DNA of 64,000 bases, taken from NCBI GenBank assembly GCA_030748435.1, contig JASMLZ010000009.1, positions 1 to 64,000 on the forward strand, in the 5' to 3' direction. Below are positions 7,500-16,402 of the stretch, in pieces. The position numbers were made by a program, and so were the translations under genes. A model generated the notes under the pieces. That model did not search any database and was not told where the DNA came from. It saw only the letters and a program-made list of their open reading frames with translations. This DNA is from Gammaproteobacteria bacterium. GTDB taxonomy: Bacteria > Pseudomonadota > Gammaproteobacteria > Pseudomonadales > Balneatricaceae. Positions within the stretch are counted from its first letter, which is position 1; every line of letters starts with the position of its first letter.

Positions 7500-10167
7500 G
7501 ACGTTTTACTCCTTCCTTATGGGCTAACATGGTGGCTGTCTTTAAGGTCCTGCCAGTGGATACTAATGGCTGGTTATCAGCTTCTATCTGATCTGGTTGT
7601 ACCCTTGGGAAGCACAAGCGGATGCAGGTGCCATGCATCTGGTTTAGGGAAACATCTATAGCACCATGATGCTGCTCAACAATACGTTTCACAATCGACA
7701 GTCCAAGGCCCGTACCCTTGGCTCTTTCCGTATAAAAGGGTTCAAATAACTGATCCAGCTTGCTTAAGTCGATACCTGGTCCATTATCGTTAATGTCAAA
7801 GGTAATATGTTCACCTGTCGCATCTGTTTGCAGAAACCCGTCAACCCAGATTTGCGGACGATTAGTGCTTTTCCAGTGCTTTTTCTGGTCGTCATGGGCC
7901 TGGATGGCGTTACTGAAAAGGTTGACAAAAACGCGGCAGAGCTTGTCCTGGTCACCCTCGAAAGCGATTTGCTCTGGTGACAAATTGATATGGATTTTCA
8001 CCCCTTTTTTGCTAATTAATGATTGCAAACTGTGACAGGCAGACTGCAATAGTTGCTCGCTCTGCATAGTCTTGAGGTTAAGCTGGTCCGGGCGTGAGTA
8101 AATCAACAAATCCGTTAGCAGGGCTTCCATATAGCCGATTTGTTCCAAAGATATACGGGTTAGCTCGGTGATCGAAGAGGTAATGGTTTTGCCTTCCTGT
8201 TTGGTCAGCATTTGCAAGGTCATCTTGATCGAAGACATGGGATTACGCAGGTCATGGGCCACCATGCCAGCCATACGTCCCATGGCTGCCAATTCCCGAT
8301 TACGAGCCATTTCCTTATTGCGCAACGCCACCTCCTGTTCCAGAGCTTTACGTTCTGTAATATCCTCTTTTACGGACAGGTAATGAGTCAGGTGACCTTT
8401 GTTATTGTAGATAGGTACAATCTGGGCATCTTCCCAGTGCAGGGTGCCATCTTTTTTCCTGTTGTGTAGTTCACCTCGCCAGGCGCCGTCATTGAGGATG
8501 CTATCCCACATGGCCTGATAGGCTTTCTTATCCATTTCACCTGATTTAAGAAAGCGTGGATTCTTGCCCTTAATTTCTTCCAGAGCATAGCCTGTACGCT
8601 GCTCGAATTTAGGGTTTACATAGGTGATTTCTGCCTTGGAGTTGGTGATCATTACGGTACTAGGGCTTTGCTCCACGGCCTGTCCTAATAGACGGATTTG
8701 TTCCTCAGCCTGACGCTGTTCGGTAATATTGGTGCCAATCATGGTGGCACCAATAATATTTTTCTCGCCACTGATAAGAGGGGTTAAGGTCCAGCTAAAT
8801 AGGGTTAGTTTGCCTTCTTTAGTGAGAATATGGCCACCAAACTGTACGTATTTTTTGCTGCCATTAAGAATGCTGTTAAGTCGCTTTTCATCCTGTTGGC
8901 GTTTCTCATCCGGTGAGAAGGTGGTTAACCAGGGTCTGTGCAATAGTTGTTCCTTGCGCCAGCCGGAAACGAGCAGCAGATAATCATTACAGAAAATAAT
9001 ATTGCCTTTCTGGTCGATACTGGCCGCCCCTAGTTGGATCGTTTCCAGACTGTGGCGGAAACGGCGCTCGTAGTCGCGCTGGGCTTGCATACTGCGGCGT
9101 TTGAGAGTGATATTGGCAATAATGACGCTACCGATCAGGGATAGCATTAACAGGGCCAAATAAAAGGCGCCATAGTGCTTGGAAAATTGCTCTCGACTGG
9201 CCAGCAGTTCTGTGGGGGTGATAAGAGTGACCACTTTCCAGACATAACTTTTTGCTTGCAGCGTCTTGTCCTTACTCGGATAGTTAGGCCGGATAGTGTC
9301 AAAGGTGAACAAGCCGTGTGAGTTCTGGAACTGACCCTGTTGTTGACTTTTTATGGTGTGCCACGTGTTCTGGTAAGCATCCACAAATTTATATTGGCGG
9401 CTGAACATAAAGTTCCACTCGTTTTCCGGATTGGAGCTGGCTAACCAATAACCTGCCTCATTTAATAACATGGATTGGCTGTTAAATACCTTGTTAGCCT
9501 GGTGAATTCTTTGGGTAATAGGCAGGGCATCATAATTTAGTATAAATACCCCTATTAATTCACCTTTACTATCGTGGATAGGGGTGCCAATACGAATGGT
9601 GGGTTTGAGTGGATATTCTACCTTGTTGTCTTCTACATTAAGATCCAAAGGTGATGTGTATACGGCTCCGGGTGCAAGCTGTTTGGTAGCGGTAAAGTAA
9701 TAACGTTGGGCCTTGTTACGCAAGTCGCGCTCTACGGCTCTTGTTGGTTGGCCATTATTGTGGTTGATACGAATAATCTCATTGCCTTCAATATCAATTA
9801 AACGTGCTTGATCATATCCCCCGCGTACGCGCATAAACACAATCAACTCACGCGCCAGTTGGGTTTTTAAGTGTGGAGCAAAGTGCCCTTTTTGCAATGT
9901 GGTTTCGATATGGCTAGTAAGGAATTTTAGGTCTTTAATGGCACTGATCATAATATTGTCCAGTGCCTGTTTATGGTCCACAACCAGCCTTGTCTGTTCT
10001 TGTTGCTTGATTTTTATATCCTTGCTGGAACGGTACTCATAATGCATAGACAGGACGAGTAGCCACAGTATTAATATGGGTATAAAAATATAGACTGTTA
10101 GCTTGAATTGTGACCAAAACTGCGAAGTAATATTGTCCTGACGTTCCGGTTGGCTATTGGCTTGCAT
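7492..10167 (-). CDS. Sensor histidine kinase with periplasmic Cache-like domain and two PAS domains
   Basis: The 891-residue membrane kinase has a first transmembrane helix near residues 25-45, a long periplasmic segment that resembles a double Cache sensor (about 50-330), and a second helix near 335-355. Two PAS/PAC units follow (about 365-490 and 490-615), then a HisKA domain with phosphorylatable H638 in MVAHDLRNPMSS, and an HATPase domain with N box FVNLFSNAIQAH, G1 DNGPGID and G2 GTGLGLSIVKRI. The signal is unknown; Cache domains usually bind small extracellular ligands. The gene sits directly upstream of the response regulator and one base overlaps the upstream small gene, so the three are coupled. 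Confidence 0.92.
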   Translation of the reverse strand: MQANSQPERQDNITSQFWSQFKLTVYIFIPILILWLLVLSMHYEYRSSKDIKIKQQEQTRLVVDHKQALDNIMISAIKDLKFLTSHIETTLQKGHFAPHLKTQLARELIVFMRVRGGYDQARLIDIEGNEIIRINHNNGQPTRAVERDLRNKAQRYYFTATKQLAPGAVYTSPLDLNVEDNKVEYPLKPTIRIGTPIHDSKGELIGVFILNYDALPITQRIHQANKVFNSQSMLLNEAGYWLASSNPENEWNFMFSRQYKFVDAYQNTWHTIKSQQQGQFQNSHGLFTFDTIRPNYPSKDKTLQAKSYVWKVVTLITPTELLASREQFSKHYGAFYLALLMLSLIGSVIIANITLKRRSMQAQRDYERRFRHSLETIQLGAASIDQKGNIIFCNDYLLLVSGWRKEQLLHRPWLTTFSPDEKRQQDEKRLNSILNGSKKYVQFGGHILTKEGKLTLFSWTLTPLISGEKNIIGATMIGTNITEQRQAEEQIRLLGQAVEQSPSTVMITNSKAEITYVNPKFEQRTGYALEEIKGKNPRFLKSGEMDKKAYQAMWDSILNDGAWRGELHNRKKDGTLHWEDAQIVPIYNNKGHLTHYLSVKEDITERKALEQEVALRNKEMARNRELAAMGRMAGMVAHDLRNPMSSIKMTLQMLTKQEGKTITSSITELTRISLEQIGYMEALLTDLLIYSRPDQLNLKTMQSEQLLQSACHSLQSLISKKGVKIHINLSPEQIAFEGDQDKLCRVFVNLFSNAIQAHDDQKKHWKSTNRPQIWVDGFLQTDATGEHITFDINDNGPGIDLSKLDQLFEPFYTERAKGTGLGLSIVKRIVEQHHGAIDVSLNQMHGTCIRLCFPRVQPDQIEADNQPLVSTGRTLKTATMLAHKEGVKRHV

Positions 10168-10559
10168 TAGAAACCACCTCTATTTAGGCATTGCATCTCA
10201 ATATGGCCACGTACACGATAAAGATAATCCTGCAAAGGTTCGGCACTTTTTCTGGGCACCAGATAGAGTAGTTTGGCAGCGATTAGATAGGGCCGGCGGG
10301 CCTTATCACCAGCGGGCGTTGGTTGGCTGATTATTTGCTGTAGGTAGTCCAGAGCAGCAGCTGGGTCATCACAGTAGCGGGGCATTGATACACTGCGACT
10401 GTACCAGGCGGTCCAGGCAGAAATTAATATAAACCCAATGGCTACAAACAGCACCATGCGCAAGGGCTTAAAATCGCCAATTTTCACCTGTTGCCCGTTG
10501 GGTAGTTGCACAGCTGTTGGGGCTTGCTCAGGCTTGGGCGTTAGCTTATTTGATTTCAT
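10167..10559 (-). CDS. Uncharacterised single-pass membrane protein
   Basis: This 130-residue protein was not recognised. It has a hydrophilic proline-rich N-terminus, one clear transmembrane helix (about residues 32-52, RMVLFVAIGFILISAW) and a soluble C-terminal domain of about 75 residues with two cysteines. It overlaps the oxidase gene upstream by four bases (ATGA) and the kinase gene downstream by one codon edge, so it is translated as part of the same operon. The topology would place the C-terminal part in the periplasm. A role as an accessory to the sensor kinase or to the oxidase is only a guess from position. Confidence 0.75.
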   Translation of the reverse strand: MKSNKLTPKPEQAPTAVQLPNGQQVKIGDFKPLRMVLFVAIGFILISAWTAWYSRSVSMPRYCDDPAAALDYLQQIISQPTPAGDKARRPYLIAAKLLYLVPRKSAEPLQDYLYRVRGHIEMQCLNRGGF

Positions 10560-11995
10560 AGTGGTTCAAGTTCACTGTGTATGGTAAACGCTGGGTATAC
10601 CGGGGCGGCTTTACCCAGTTGCAACTGTTGATGAATACGACTGGCGGTGTCCAGACTATGAGTAAGGCGATCGCGCACGGCAACGCCCCCCATGTAGTTG
10701 GCTTCCAGACTGAGACCAGGCAAGGCGGTTAACTGTTGGTTAATAGCTCGACAGCGGTTTGGGTAATCATGCAAGTACAGAGGCAATGCCTGTTGGTGGC
10801 GGTCTACATAAGCAAAATCAGCAGTCCCAGTCACGCCCATCAGGGTCGCCAAATCTTCCTGCACCTTGTCAATACACTGCTGGTCGTCCCAATCGCGGGC
10901 TGTCGGATTACGCAGCCCGCCGAGATATGAGCTGAGTAATACCTTGCCGGCAGGAGCTCTGCCACTAAAGGTACTGCTTAGCCACAGGTTGCCATTAATG
11001 GCCGCCTTGGCCCGTTTGGGTACCAAAAAGCCGGTGCCATTGAGAGAGTGGGGTATAGACTGGGCCTGAAAGCCGGTGTGAACAATATTTAGTGGCGCAT
11101 ACTCAATGCTTGCCAGCAGGTCAGCCAGTTGACCATTGTGGGTGCGCAACAGTCTGGCGGCAACTGGAGCAGGTACTGACAGTACTAATTGTTTGGCACT
11201 AATGCTTCTGTTCCCGTCACCACTACTGGTATGGGCCAGCCAACCCTGGCGGCTACCATGGAAACTGGCAGGTTCAATATGGCTTACTGAGGTAGAGCAA
11301 TAGGTATCTATATTGGGATGTTGTGCCAGCTGTTCTGGCAGGCTTTGCATACCGTCTTTAAAAGACAGAGTTTGGGATTGCATGGCACTACGTTGGCGCA
11401 GCAGTTTTTTCACTAGTATACCAGCTGTTATGCTGCCGTACTGCTGTTCCAGATGGCTCAAGCGGGGCAGTGTTGCGGCGGCATTGGCACGTTCTGGATC
11501 GGAAGCCAGAGTACCACTGATAAAAGGTTCCATAGCAGTATCAAGCACCTCTTGACCAAAACGACGGCGCACAAAATCAGCTACGCTTTCCTGTTCGGGG
11601 CGGCCCCTTGGACGTAAAGGTTCGGTTAACAGGCGCAATTTTTGTGGCCAACTGAATAAGCTTGCGCGCAATAGCCCCGGCAGGTGCATGGGTACGGCCT
11701 GTAACTGGTTATCACGCACCACATAGCGGGCGCTGGTGGCTTGGGCACAGCGCTCAAGCAACTGGTCCTGCAGGCCACATGCCTGAAGAATCTGGTTAAC
11801 CTCCGGACGATAGTTGACCAGCATGCTGGCGGCCTGTTCAGTCAGATAACCCTGTTGTTTGCGCGACTGAATTTTGCCACCCAAATGAGCCTGTGCCTCA
11901 CACACAGCGACCCGACGGCCGCGCATAGCCAGCCAGCGGGCGGTGGCCAGGCCAGAAACGCCGGCACCGATTACTAGAACATCATAAGAGGGCAT
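10556..11995 (-). CDS. Protoporphyrinogen oxidase, HemY type (FAD-dependent)
   Basis: The 479-residue flavoprotein carries an N-terminal FAD dinucleotide fold, VIGAGVSGLATARWLA followed by VCEAQAHLGGKIQS, and a C-terminal NYMGGVAVRDRL element that matches the conserved FAD-contact segment of oxygen-dependent protoporphyrinogen oxidases. The enzyme would make protoporphyrin IX, the substrate of ferrochelatase at 5034. Two ATGs lie close together; the one at 11995 is preceded by AAGG at eight bases and is preferred over the one at 12001. It heads the operon with the 130-residue protein, the kinase and the regulator. Related amine-oxidase-like or coproporphyrinogen oxidases (HemY of Gram-positives) cannot be excluded. 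Confidence 0.85.
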   Translation of the reverse strand: MPSYDVLVIGAGVSGLATARWLAMRGRRVAVCEAQAHLGGKIQSRKQQGYLTEQAASMLVNYRPEVNQILQACGLQDQLLERCAQATSARYVVRDNQLQAVPMHLPGLLRASLFSWPQKLRLLTEPLRPRGRPEQESVADFVRRRFGQEVLDTAMEPFISGTLASDPERANAAATLPRLSHLEQQYGSITAGILVKKLLRQRSAMQSQTLSFKDGMQSLPEQLAQHPNIDTYCSTSVSHIEPASFHGSRQGWLAHTSSGDGNRSISAKQLVLSVPAPVAARLLRTHNGQLADLLASIEYAPLNIVHTGFQAQSIPHSLNGTGFLVPKRAKAAINGNLWLSSTFSGRAPAGKVLLSSYLGGLRNPTARDWDDQQCIDKVQEDLATLMGVTGTADFAYVDRHQQALPLYLHDYPNRCRAINQQLTALPGLSLEANYMGGVAVRDRLTHSLDTASRIHQQLQLGKAAPVYPAFTIHSELEPL

Positions 11996-12021
11996 ATACA
12001 TCGCCTTATTTTATGGAATTT

Positions 12022-12034
12022 GAACATTTCGTTC
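12022..12034. promoter_or_regulatory. GAAC-N5-GTTC palindrome upstream of the oxidase/kinase operon
   Basis: The sequence GAACATTTCGTTC is a perfect 4+4 palindrome with a 5-base spacer. Read on the minus strand it is GAACGAAATGTTC, nearly identical to the site at 25080. It sits in the 44-base gap between the radical SAM gene and the oxidase start, an unusual place for an activator site of sigma54 type, so it may serve autoregulation of the regulator operon. The function is inferred from recurrence. Confidence 0.5.
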
Positions 12035-12039
12035 ACTTT

Positions 12040-13341
12040 CTAATTGGAGTTGTATTGATCTGATACAGGTTTTGGCCTTGCTGGTGTCATACTGCCAAAG
12101 CGCTGTGCGATCATTGTGGACAAGTGTTCAGGCAAAACCAGGACCTCACCTTTTTTCGCCATTTCCAGTTCCACACGCTGTTTAATCATATTACGCACAA
12201 AGCCTGGGGCACGGCTTAGGCGCTCAGTAGCCTCTACACTCCACTCAATGGTTGCGGTGTTGTTGATAATAGGGAGTATGACTGGCGTGTCGGCAGGCTG
12301 ATATTGACAGAGGCTGTCACTGGCCATTAGTGACTGGCCCTGAGCCACCGGACGGGCACGACAACCACCACACAGTTGGCTGTATTCACAGACACCGCAC
12401 TTGCCCGTAAGCACTGGGTTACGCAGTTGTTGGAAGGCTTCGGCCTGCTGCCATATTTGGGTTAATTTCTGGTCTCTTATATTACCCACAGAAGTATCAA
12501 TATAAGGGCAGGCTGTGACCTCACCCTTGGGAGTCACCCGGCAGTAGTGGCGACCGGCAATACAGCCATCACCTGTCATACCACTAATCTGGTTATTGGT
12601 CGCATGAGCATCAAGTTGATGGGCCACCCGTTTGGAGTGTGGGGCACAGCGCGGACGAATAATCATATTAGGATAATGCTGCTGTGACTGCAGAATAACC
12701 GCCAGAGCAGCTTCATATTGGTCTGGACTCAGATCTGTCATGGTTTCACCACGCCCCGTACAGACCAGAAAAAAGATATTCATAACTCTGGCTTCCAAGC
12801 TCGAAGCAAAGGCAATAACATCCTCTAATTCGTGCTGGTTGTCTTGATGAATAGTGAAATGCAACTGGAAGGACAAACCCTGTTGGCGACACTGTTCAAT
12901 ACCGTTCATGGTCTTTTGCCAACTGCCAGACAAACCACGAAAGCGGTCATGAGTGTTTGGATCCAAAGAATCCAGACTGATACCTGCACCCTGCAAGCCG
13001 GCGGCCTTTAAGGCAGCCACTCGCTTGCGGGTCAGGAGCATGCCATTGGTGCCGATCAGCATAAATAAACCCAACTGCTGACCATGGGCAATAATGGCTT
13101 CCAGATCTTTGCGTAGCAGTGGCTCACCACCGGTCAGTACAACCATGGTTTCAGGATGGTGAGTCGCGACATCATCAAGCAACTGACATACTTCCGCCGT
13201 TTGCAATTCTTGCTTATCTGCCTGGCGTAAAATTTTTGCATCCAGATAGCAGTGCGCACAGGCCAGATTACAGCGCTGGGTCATATTGATAGCCAGCAGG
13301 TTAAGGCTGGGTGCTGGTGTATTGGGGTTCTTGGCTAGCAT
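12040..13341 (-). CDS. Radical SAM/SPASM protein, NirJ/AhbD-like, with C-terminal PCP_red-like domain
   Basis: The 433-residue protein has a radical SAM core with the CxxxCxxC cluster motif (MTQRCNLACAHCYLDA, about residues 20-35) and GGEPL. A SPASM-type Cys-rich region follows (about residues 230-330) with CRVTPKGEVTACPYI and CGVCEYSQLCGGCRARP, which would bind auxiliary FeS clusters. This pattern is typical of the heme-modifying enzymes NirJ and AhbD. Residues about 365-415 form a PCP_red-like unit (ATERLSRAPGFVRNMIKQRV). A tetrapyrrole or peptide substrate is plausible but not proven. It ends the minus-strand set that begins with the HEAT protein; 15 bases separate it from the stress-protein gene. 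Confidence 0.87.
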   Translation of the reverse strand: MLAKNPNTPAPSLNLLAINMTQRCNLACAHCYLDAKILRQADKQELQTAEVCQLLDDVATHHPETMVVLTGGEPLLRKDLEAIIAHGQQLGLFMLIGTNGMLLTRKRVAALKAAGLQGAGISLDSLDPNTHDRFRGLSGSWQKTMNGIEQCRQQGLSFQLHFTIHQDNQHELEDVIAFASSLEARVMNIFFLVCTGRGETMTDLSPDQYEAALAVILQSQQHYPNMIIRPRCAPHSKRVAHQLDAHATNNQISGMTGDGCIAGRHYCRVTPKGEVTACPYIDTSVGNIRDQKLTQIWQQAEAFQQLRNPVLTGKCGVCEYSQLCGGCRARPVAQGQSLMASDSLCQYQPADTPVILPIINNTATIEWSVEATERLSRAPGFVRNMIKQRVELEMAKKGEVLVLPEHLSTMIAQRFGSMTPARPKPVSDQYNSN

Positions 13342-13356
13342 CTGTACAAGTGCTCA

Positions 13357-15477
13357 TTACTGGTACTGGTCAGGTTTACTTTCGGAATGGAATACACCCT
13401 CTTGTGACCAGGCAGAAGAGGCCTTGCGCAAGATATCGGCGGTAACAGTAGTCTGCCCCAGTGTCTGGGCGCAGCGTTCTGCTTCCTTGATGACCATGCC
13501 CCGCACAAAATCAGGAATACGGGCTATTTTAGCCTCGCTGGCGGCATCCCATGGCATGCTTGCAGCTTGCTTGGCGGAACCTTCACCCCATTCCTCATAT
13601 TTGGCATCCATAACTGCTATGGTTACCTCTTCTGCCTTCATTTTACGGGCCATAACTTCGATCCGCTGGCGTGTTAAATTACGCATAAAGCCTGAAGGTA
13701 CCTTATCCAGCCGTGCTTGTGCCGCGGCATCCCAGGGCAAGGCAGAGTCCTTGTCAGCCGGTTTGGCCGTATGGCCAAATGGGCACTTGCCCTGTGTCTG
13801 CTTGTTGGTTTGGTCAGAGCTGGTAGATGACATCATGGCTGTGGCACTTTGCAACTGCTGTTCGACCATTGCTAAAGTAATTTCACTGACACTGCCAGCC
13901 GCCGCTTCAATCTGTTGCTGACAGGTGTCGCGCATAAAGCCTTTGGGTACGCGAGCCAGACGGGCCGCTGCATCAGCTCTCCAGTAGTAGGTTGTGCTGG
14001 TTGCTTCTAGGCCTTTGTCTTGCTGCTGTTTAGCTGTTTTTGGGATGGTCATAAAGGCTTGCACATGCGTTATTTCTACCTGTGTGCTGTGTTCCTGACG
14101 GGCTTTTTTCTCGGCCCGACGCTGATAGTGGGCTCGGCTTTCGGCATCTGTTACGCTGTCCAGTAGTGCCAGCGCTGCAGGAGACCAGTCTGGGGCCAGA
14201 TCCGTTGCCCGGGCGGCACTGTCATTGACATTATCCTTGTCGACATGCACTGGACACATGCCAGCGGTAGCAGCATCAACTATGCTGGCGGTAATAACCG
14301 TATGGCCCTGTTGCTGGGCATAACGCAAGATAGCAGTGCGTGCCATGCTTTGCACAAAGCTGGGGATTTTGAGCATGCGTTCATTGGCTTGGTTAGTCCA
14401 ACTGGTAGTGGTTTCGGCCACCACTTCTGTGGCAGGGGTAAAACTGCGCTGGCTTAAGAGTAGGGCACAGTCAACGTCTTGTAACAGGTGTTCGGCATTA
14501 CCACCTATATCCAAATCATCATCGGCGTGAATACCCAGTTTGCCCATAATTAGCAGGCTTGGTTGCTGTTCTTCTACCACCTTGGTAATTACTTCATGGG
14601 GTTTGCCATCGAGTAGTTGTGTGGTAATAGGCACTTTATACTCGTCGGCAATGCTCTGGCACACATCCAGATGACCCTGGTAAATTTTCGCTAAACCAGC
14701 ATCAATAATATCTTCATGCAGTTGTTCTTGCTCTTTAAAACGAAATACCTTGCCGGCTTCGTCAGACAATACCTTGGCTATGCGATTAAAGGCGACATAG
14801 TGGTAATAGGGGTCATAGGCAGAAACAACATGCACCGGAACCTGCCAGGCTTGGGCTAGAGACAAGGCGGTAAGCAGGCCACCATAGGCTCTGGAGGAAC
14901 CATCTACGGCCACAATAATAGGGCCCTGTGATAAAGGCCGCTGCAGGTTTTTGATGACCAAGGTGTCAATATTACTGCGCCGACAGACACGGGAACAAAC
15001 CGTTCCCAGACGGCCACCAGGCACAGCGCCCAGTCCCTGAGCACCTAGGACGAGCAGATCATAATTACCAGAATTGGCGGCCTTGGTCATCTCTGTGTAA
15101 TTTTTACCTTCCAGCGAACTTCTTACATAAGTAACCTGATGTGCCTGACAACTGGCTTCTGCTTGATCCAAATAGGAATCAGTGATGACGCTAAGGCCTT
15201 TGGTAATTAAATCATCGTGAATATCCCGCTGTTTTTCCAGCTCGGTTTCTTCCTGATACTGGGGTGGCAGGCCACCTTCCATTTGGCGAAAGCGGGCATC
15301 ATGCAGCTTTGCCGCATAGACATGGGCGCCGGTTAGGGTAGCTTGCCAGATAGTCGCCACCGCAATGGCTTGTTCGACACCATAGTTGGAATGATCAGAG
15401 GCATCGGCACCAAGAAGTATTTGCTGGTAAGTTGGTAAGCTGCCAACTTGTGAAGAAATTTGGGAAGCTGCGAGCAT
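13357..15477 (-). CDS. Tandem universal-stress-protein with five PCP_red-like repeats
   Basis: The 706-residue protein starts with two UspA-like domains (about residues 15-155 and 165-315); the first has the nucleotide-binding pattern GAQGLGAVPGGRLGT. From about residue 345 it continues with five segments like the PCP_red domain of light-independent protochlorophyllide reductase: ERMLKIPSFVQSMARTAILR, a degenerate one at ALALLDSVTDAESRAH, ARLARVPKGFMRDTCQQQIE, ARLDKVPSGFMRNLTRQRIE and AKIARIPDFVRGMVIKEAE. Between them are two Cys-Pro motifs, MCPVH and KCPFGH, which resemble heme-regulatory motifs. There is no signal peptide, so it is cytoplasmic. The same domain ends the neighbouring radical SAM protein, which suggests they act together, perhaps on a tetrapyrrole. 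Confidence 0.85.
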   Translation of the reverse strand: MLAASQISSQVGSLPTYQQILLGADASDHSNYGVEQAIAVATIWQATLTGAHVYAAKLHDARFRQMEGGLPPQYQEETELEKQRDIHDDLITKGLSVITDSYLDQAEASCQAHQVTYVRSSLEGKNYTEMTKAANSGNYDLLVLGAQGLGAVPGGRLGTVCSRVCRRSNIDTLVIKNLQRPLSQGPIIVAVDGSSRAYGGLLTALSLAQAWQVPVHVVSAYDPYYHYVAFNRIAKVLSDEAGKVFRFKEQEQLHEDIIDAGLAKIYQGHLDVCQSIADEYKVPITTQLLDGKPHEVITKVVEEQQPSLLIMGKLGIHADDDLDIGGNAEHLLQDVDCALLLSQRSFTPATEVVAETTTSWTNQANERMLKIPSFVQSMARTAILRYAQQQGHTVITASIVDAATAGMCPVHVDKDNVNDSAARATDLAPDWSPAALALLDSVTDAESRAHYQRRAEKKARQEHSTQVEITHVQAFMTIPKTAKQQQDKGLEATSTTYYWRADAAARLARVPKGFMRDTCQQQIEAAAGSVSEITLAMVEQQLQSATAMMSSTSSDQTNKQTQGKCPFGHTAKPADKDSALPWDAAAQARLDKVPSGFMRNLTRQRIEVMARKMKAEEVTIAVMDAKYEEWGEGSAKQAASMPWDAASEAKIARIPDFVRGMVIKEAERCAQTLGQTTVTADILRKASSAWSQEGVFHSESKPDQYQ

Positions 15478-15513
15478 ATTATTAACCTTGAGTTTGATAA
15501 CAGTCGAAAATTG

Positions 15514-15627
15514 TTAATGCATCAGCCAGTAGCCTAGCAACATGACCACCACGATCAGGTTAACCAGACCACCAGCCATAACAAACAGGTCGAAAATATC
15601 CAAGCGTATATGTTTAAGCCAACGCAT
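15514..15627 (-). CDS. 37-residue single-pass membrane peptide
   Basis: This short frame encodes MRWLKHIRLDIFDLF followed by one hydrophobic helix of about 20 residues and ends in GYWLMH. It fits between the cupredoxin-like gene (14 bases away) and the stress-protein gene (36 bases away) without overlap, and all lie on the same strand. A positively charged N-terminus before one helix is what is seen in small subunits of respiratory membrane complexes. No family was recognised. A weak AGGC site lies about 10 bases before the ATG. Confidence 0.6.
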   Translation of the reverse strand: MRWLKHIRLDIFDLFVMAGGLVNLIVVVMLLGYWLMH

Positions 15628-15641
15628 GGGTTTTGCCTGTG

Positions 15642-16376
15642 TTATTTGAAGTTAAAATCAATGGTGGTTTCACCATTGGCGGTAACGGTGACTTTACCTT
15701 TTTGTTGTTTTAGGCTGCCATGCCAGGCAATAATTTTGTATTTGCCAGCGGGTACATTGTCGATCTTGAAGGTGCCATCTTCTGCTACGACGGCATAGTA
15801 GGGGTTTTTAGCAACGAAGACATAGGCATGCATAAAATCATGAGCATCACACTCAACCTTCATGCCAGCGCCGCGCTTGAGCTTGATGGTTTTGTTAATG
15901 GTGCCTACATCTGGTTGGCTAATATTAAAGATGGTTTTTTTGGCCCGGCCGATTATTTCATAGGTATGAATATTATGTAGTACCGGGTCACTGTTAATGG
16001 CAGCGTAGTCACCTTTATTATGCATTACGCTCAAAAAAGGCAAGAACTCACAACCCTTTTGTTCAACCTGCGAACCTAAGGCTGGAAAAGCCTTACCCTG
16101 TTTTACCTTATCAAGATATACCACTACGTCAGCCAGAGCGCCATCGTTAACACGGACAAAATCCACCACACGCTCGCCTGTGCCACATACATCAGTGTCT
16201 TTGCTGATGGTATAGGTCTTGGGTGCAGGATCTTTGCCAGTAAAGGTGACGTTGCCGGTAATGGTGCCACCGTCAGCGACCTGCATTTCTTTATAGGCCG
16301 CAAAAGCCGGCGCTGTCAGGGCAGTTAAACCCAGAGAAAGGCCAAATAACAGGCCATATTTTACAGTGTGTTTCAT
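15642..16376 (-). CDS. Periplasmic cupredoxin-like protein
   Basis: The 244-residue protein begins with a Sec signal peptide ending in APAFAA. The mature part contains HNIHTYEII and later VECDAHDFMHAYVF; the spaced His, Cys-x2-His and Met resemble a type-1 copper ligand set. A C-terminal carboxypeptidase-regulatory-like beta fold (EDGTFKIDNVPAGKYKIIAW) follows. Proteins of this kind are found beside cytochromes in methylamine-utilisation and respiratory clusters and are likely electron carriers or copper-binding factors. It is the second gene of the minus-strand set, 26 bases after the HEAT gene. Copper binding is inferred from residues only. Confidence 0.75.
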   Translation of the reverse strand: MKHTVKYGLLFGLSLGLTALTAPAFAAYKEMQVADGGTITGNVTFTGKDPAPKTYTISKDTDVCGTGERVVDFVRVNDGALADVVVYLDKVKQGKAFPALGSQVEQKGCEFLPFLSVMHNKGDYAAINSDPVLHNIHTYEIIGRAKKTIFNISQPDVGTINKTIKLKRGAGMKVECDAHDFMHAYVFVAKNPYYAVVAEDGTFKIDNVPAGKYKIIAWHGSLKQQKGKVTVTANGETTIDFNFK

Positions 16377-16402
16377 AATGGTTTCCTTGATTTCACAAAA
16401 AA

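Noticed and set aside
12040-15477. Bacteriochlorophyll synthesis, suggested by PCP_red-like domains
   Set aside because: No BchL, BchN or other chlorophyll gene is present, and the domain occurs outside photosynthesis.
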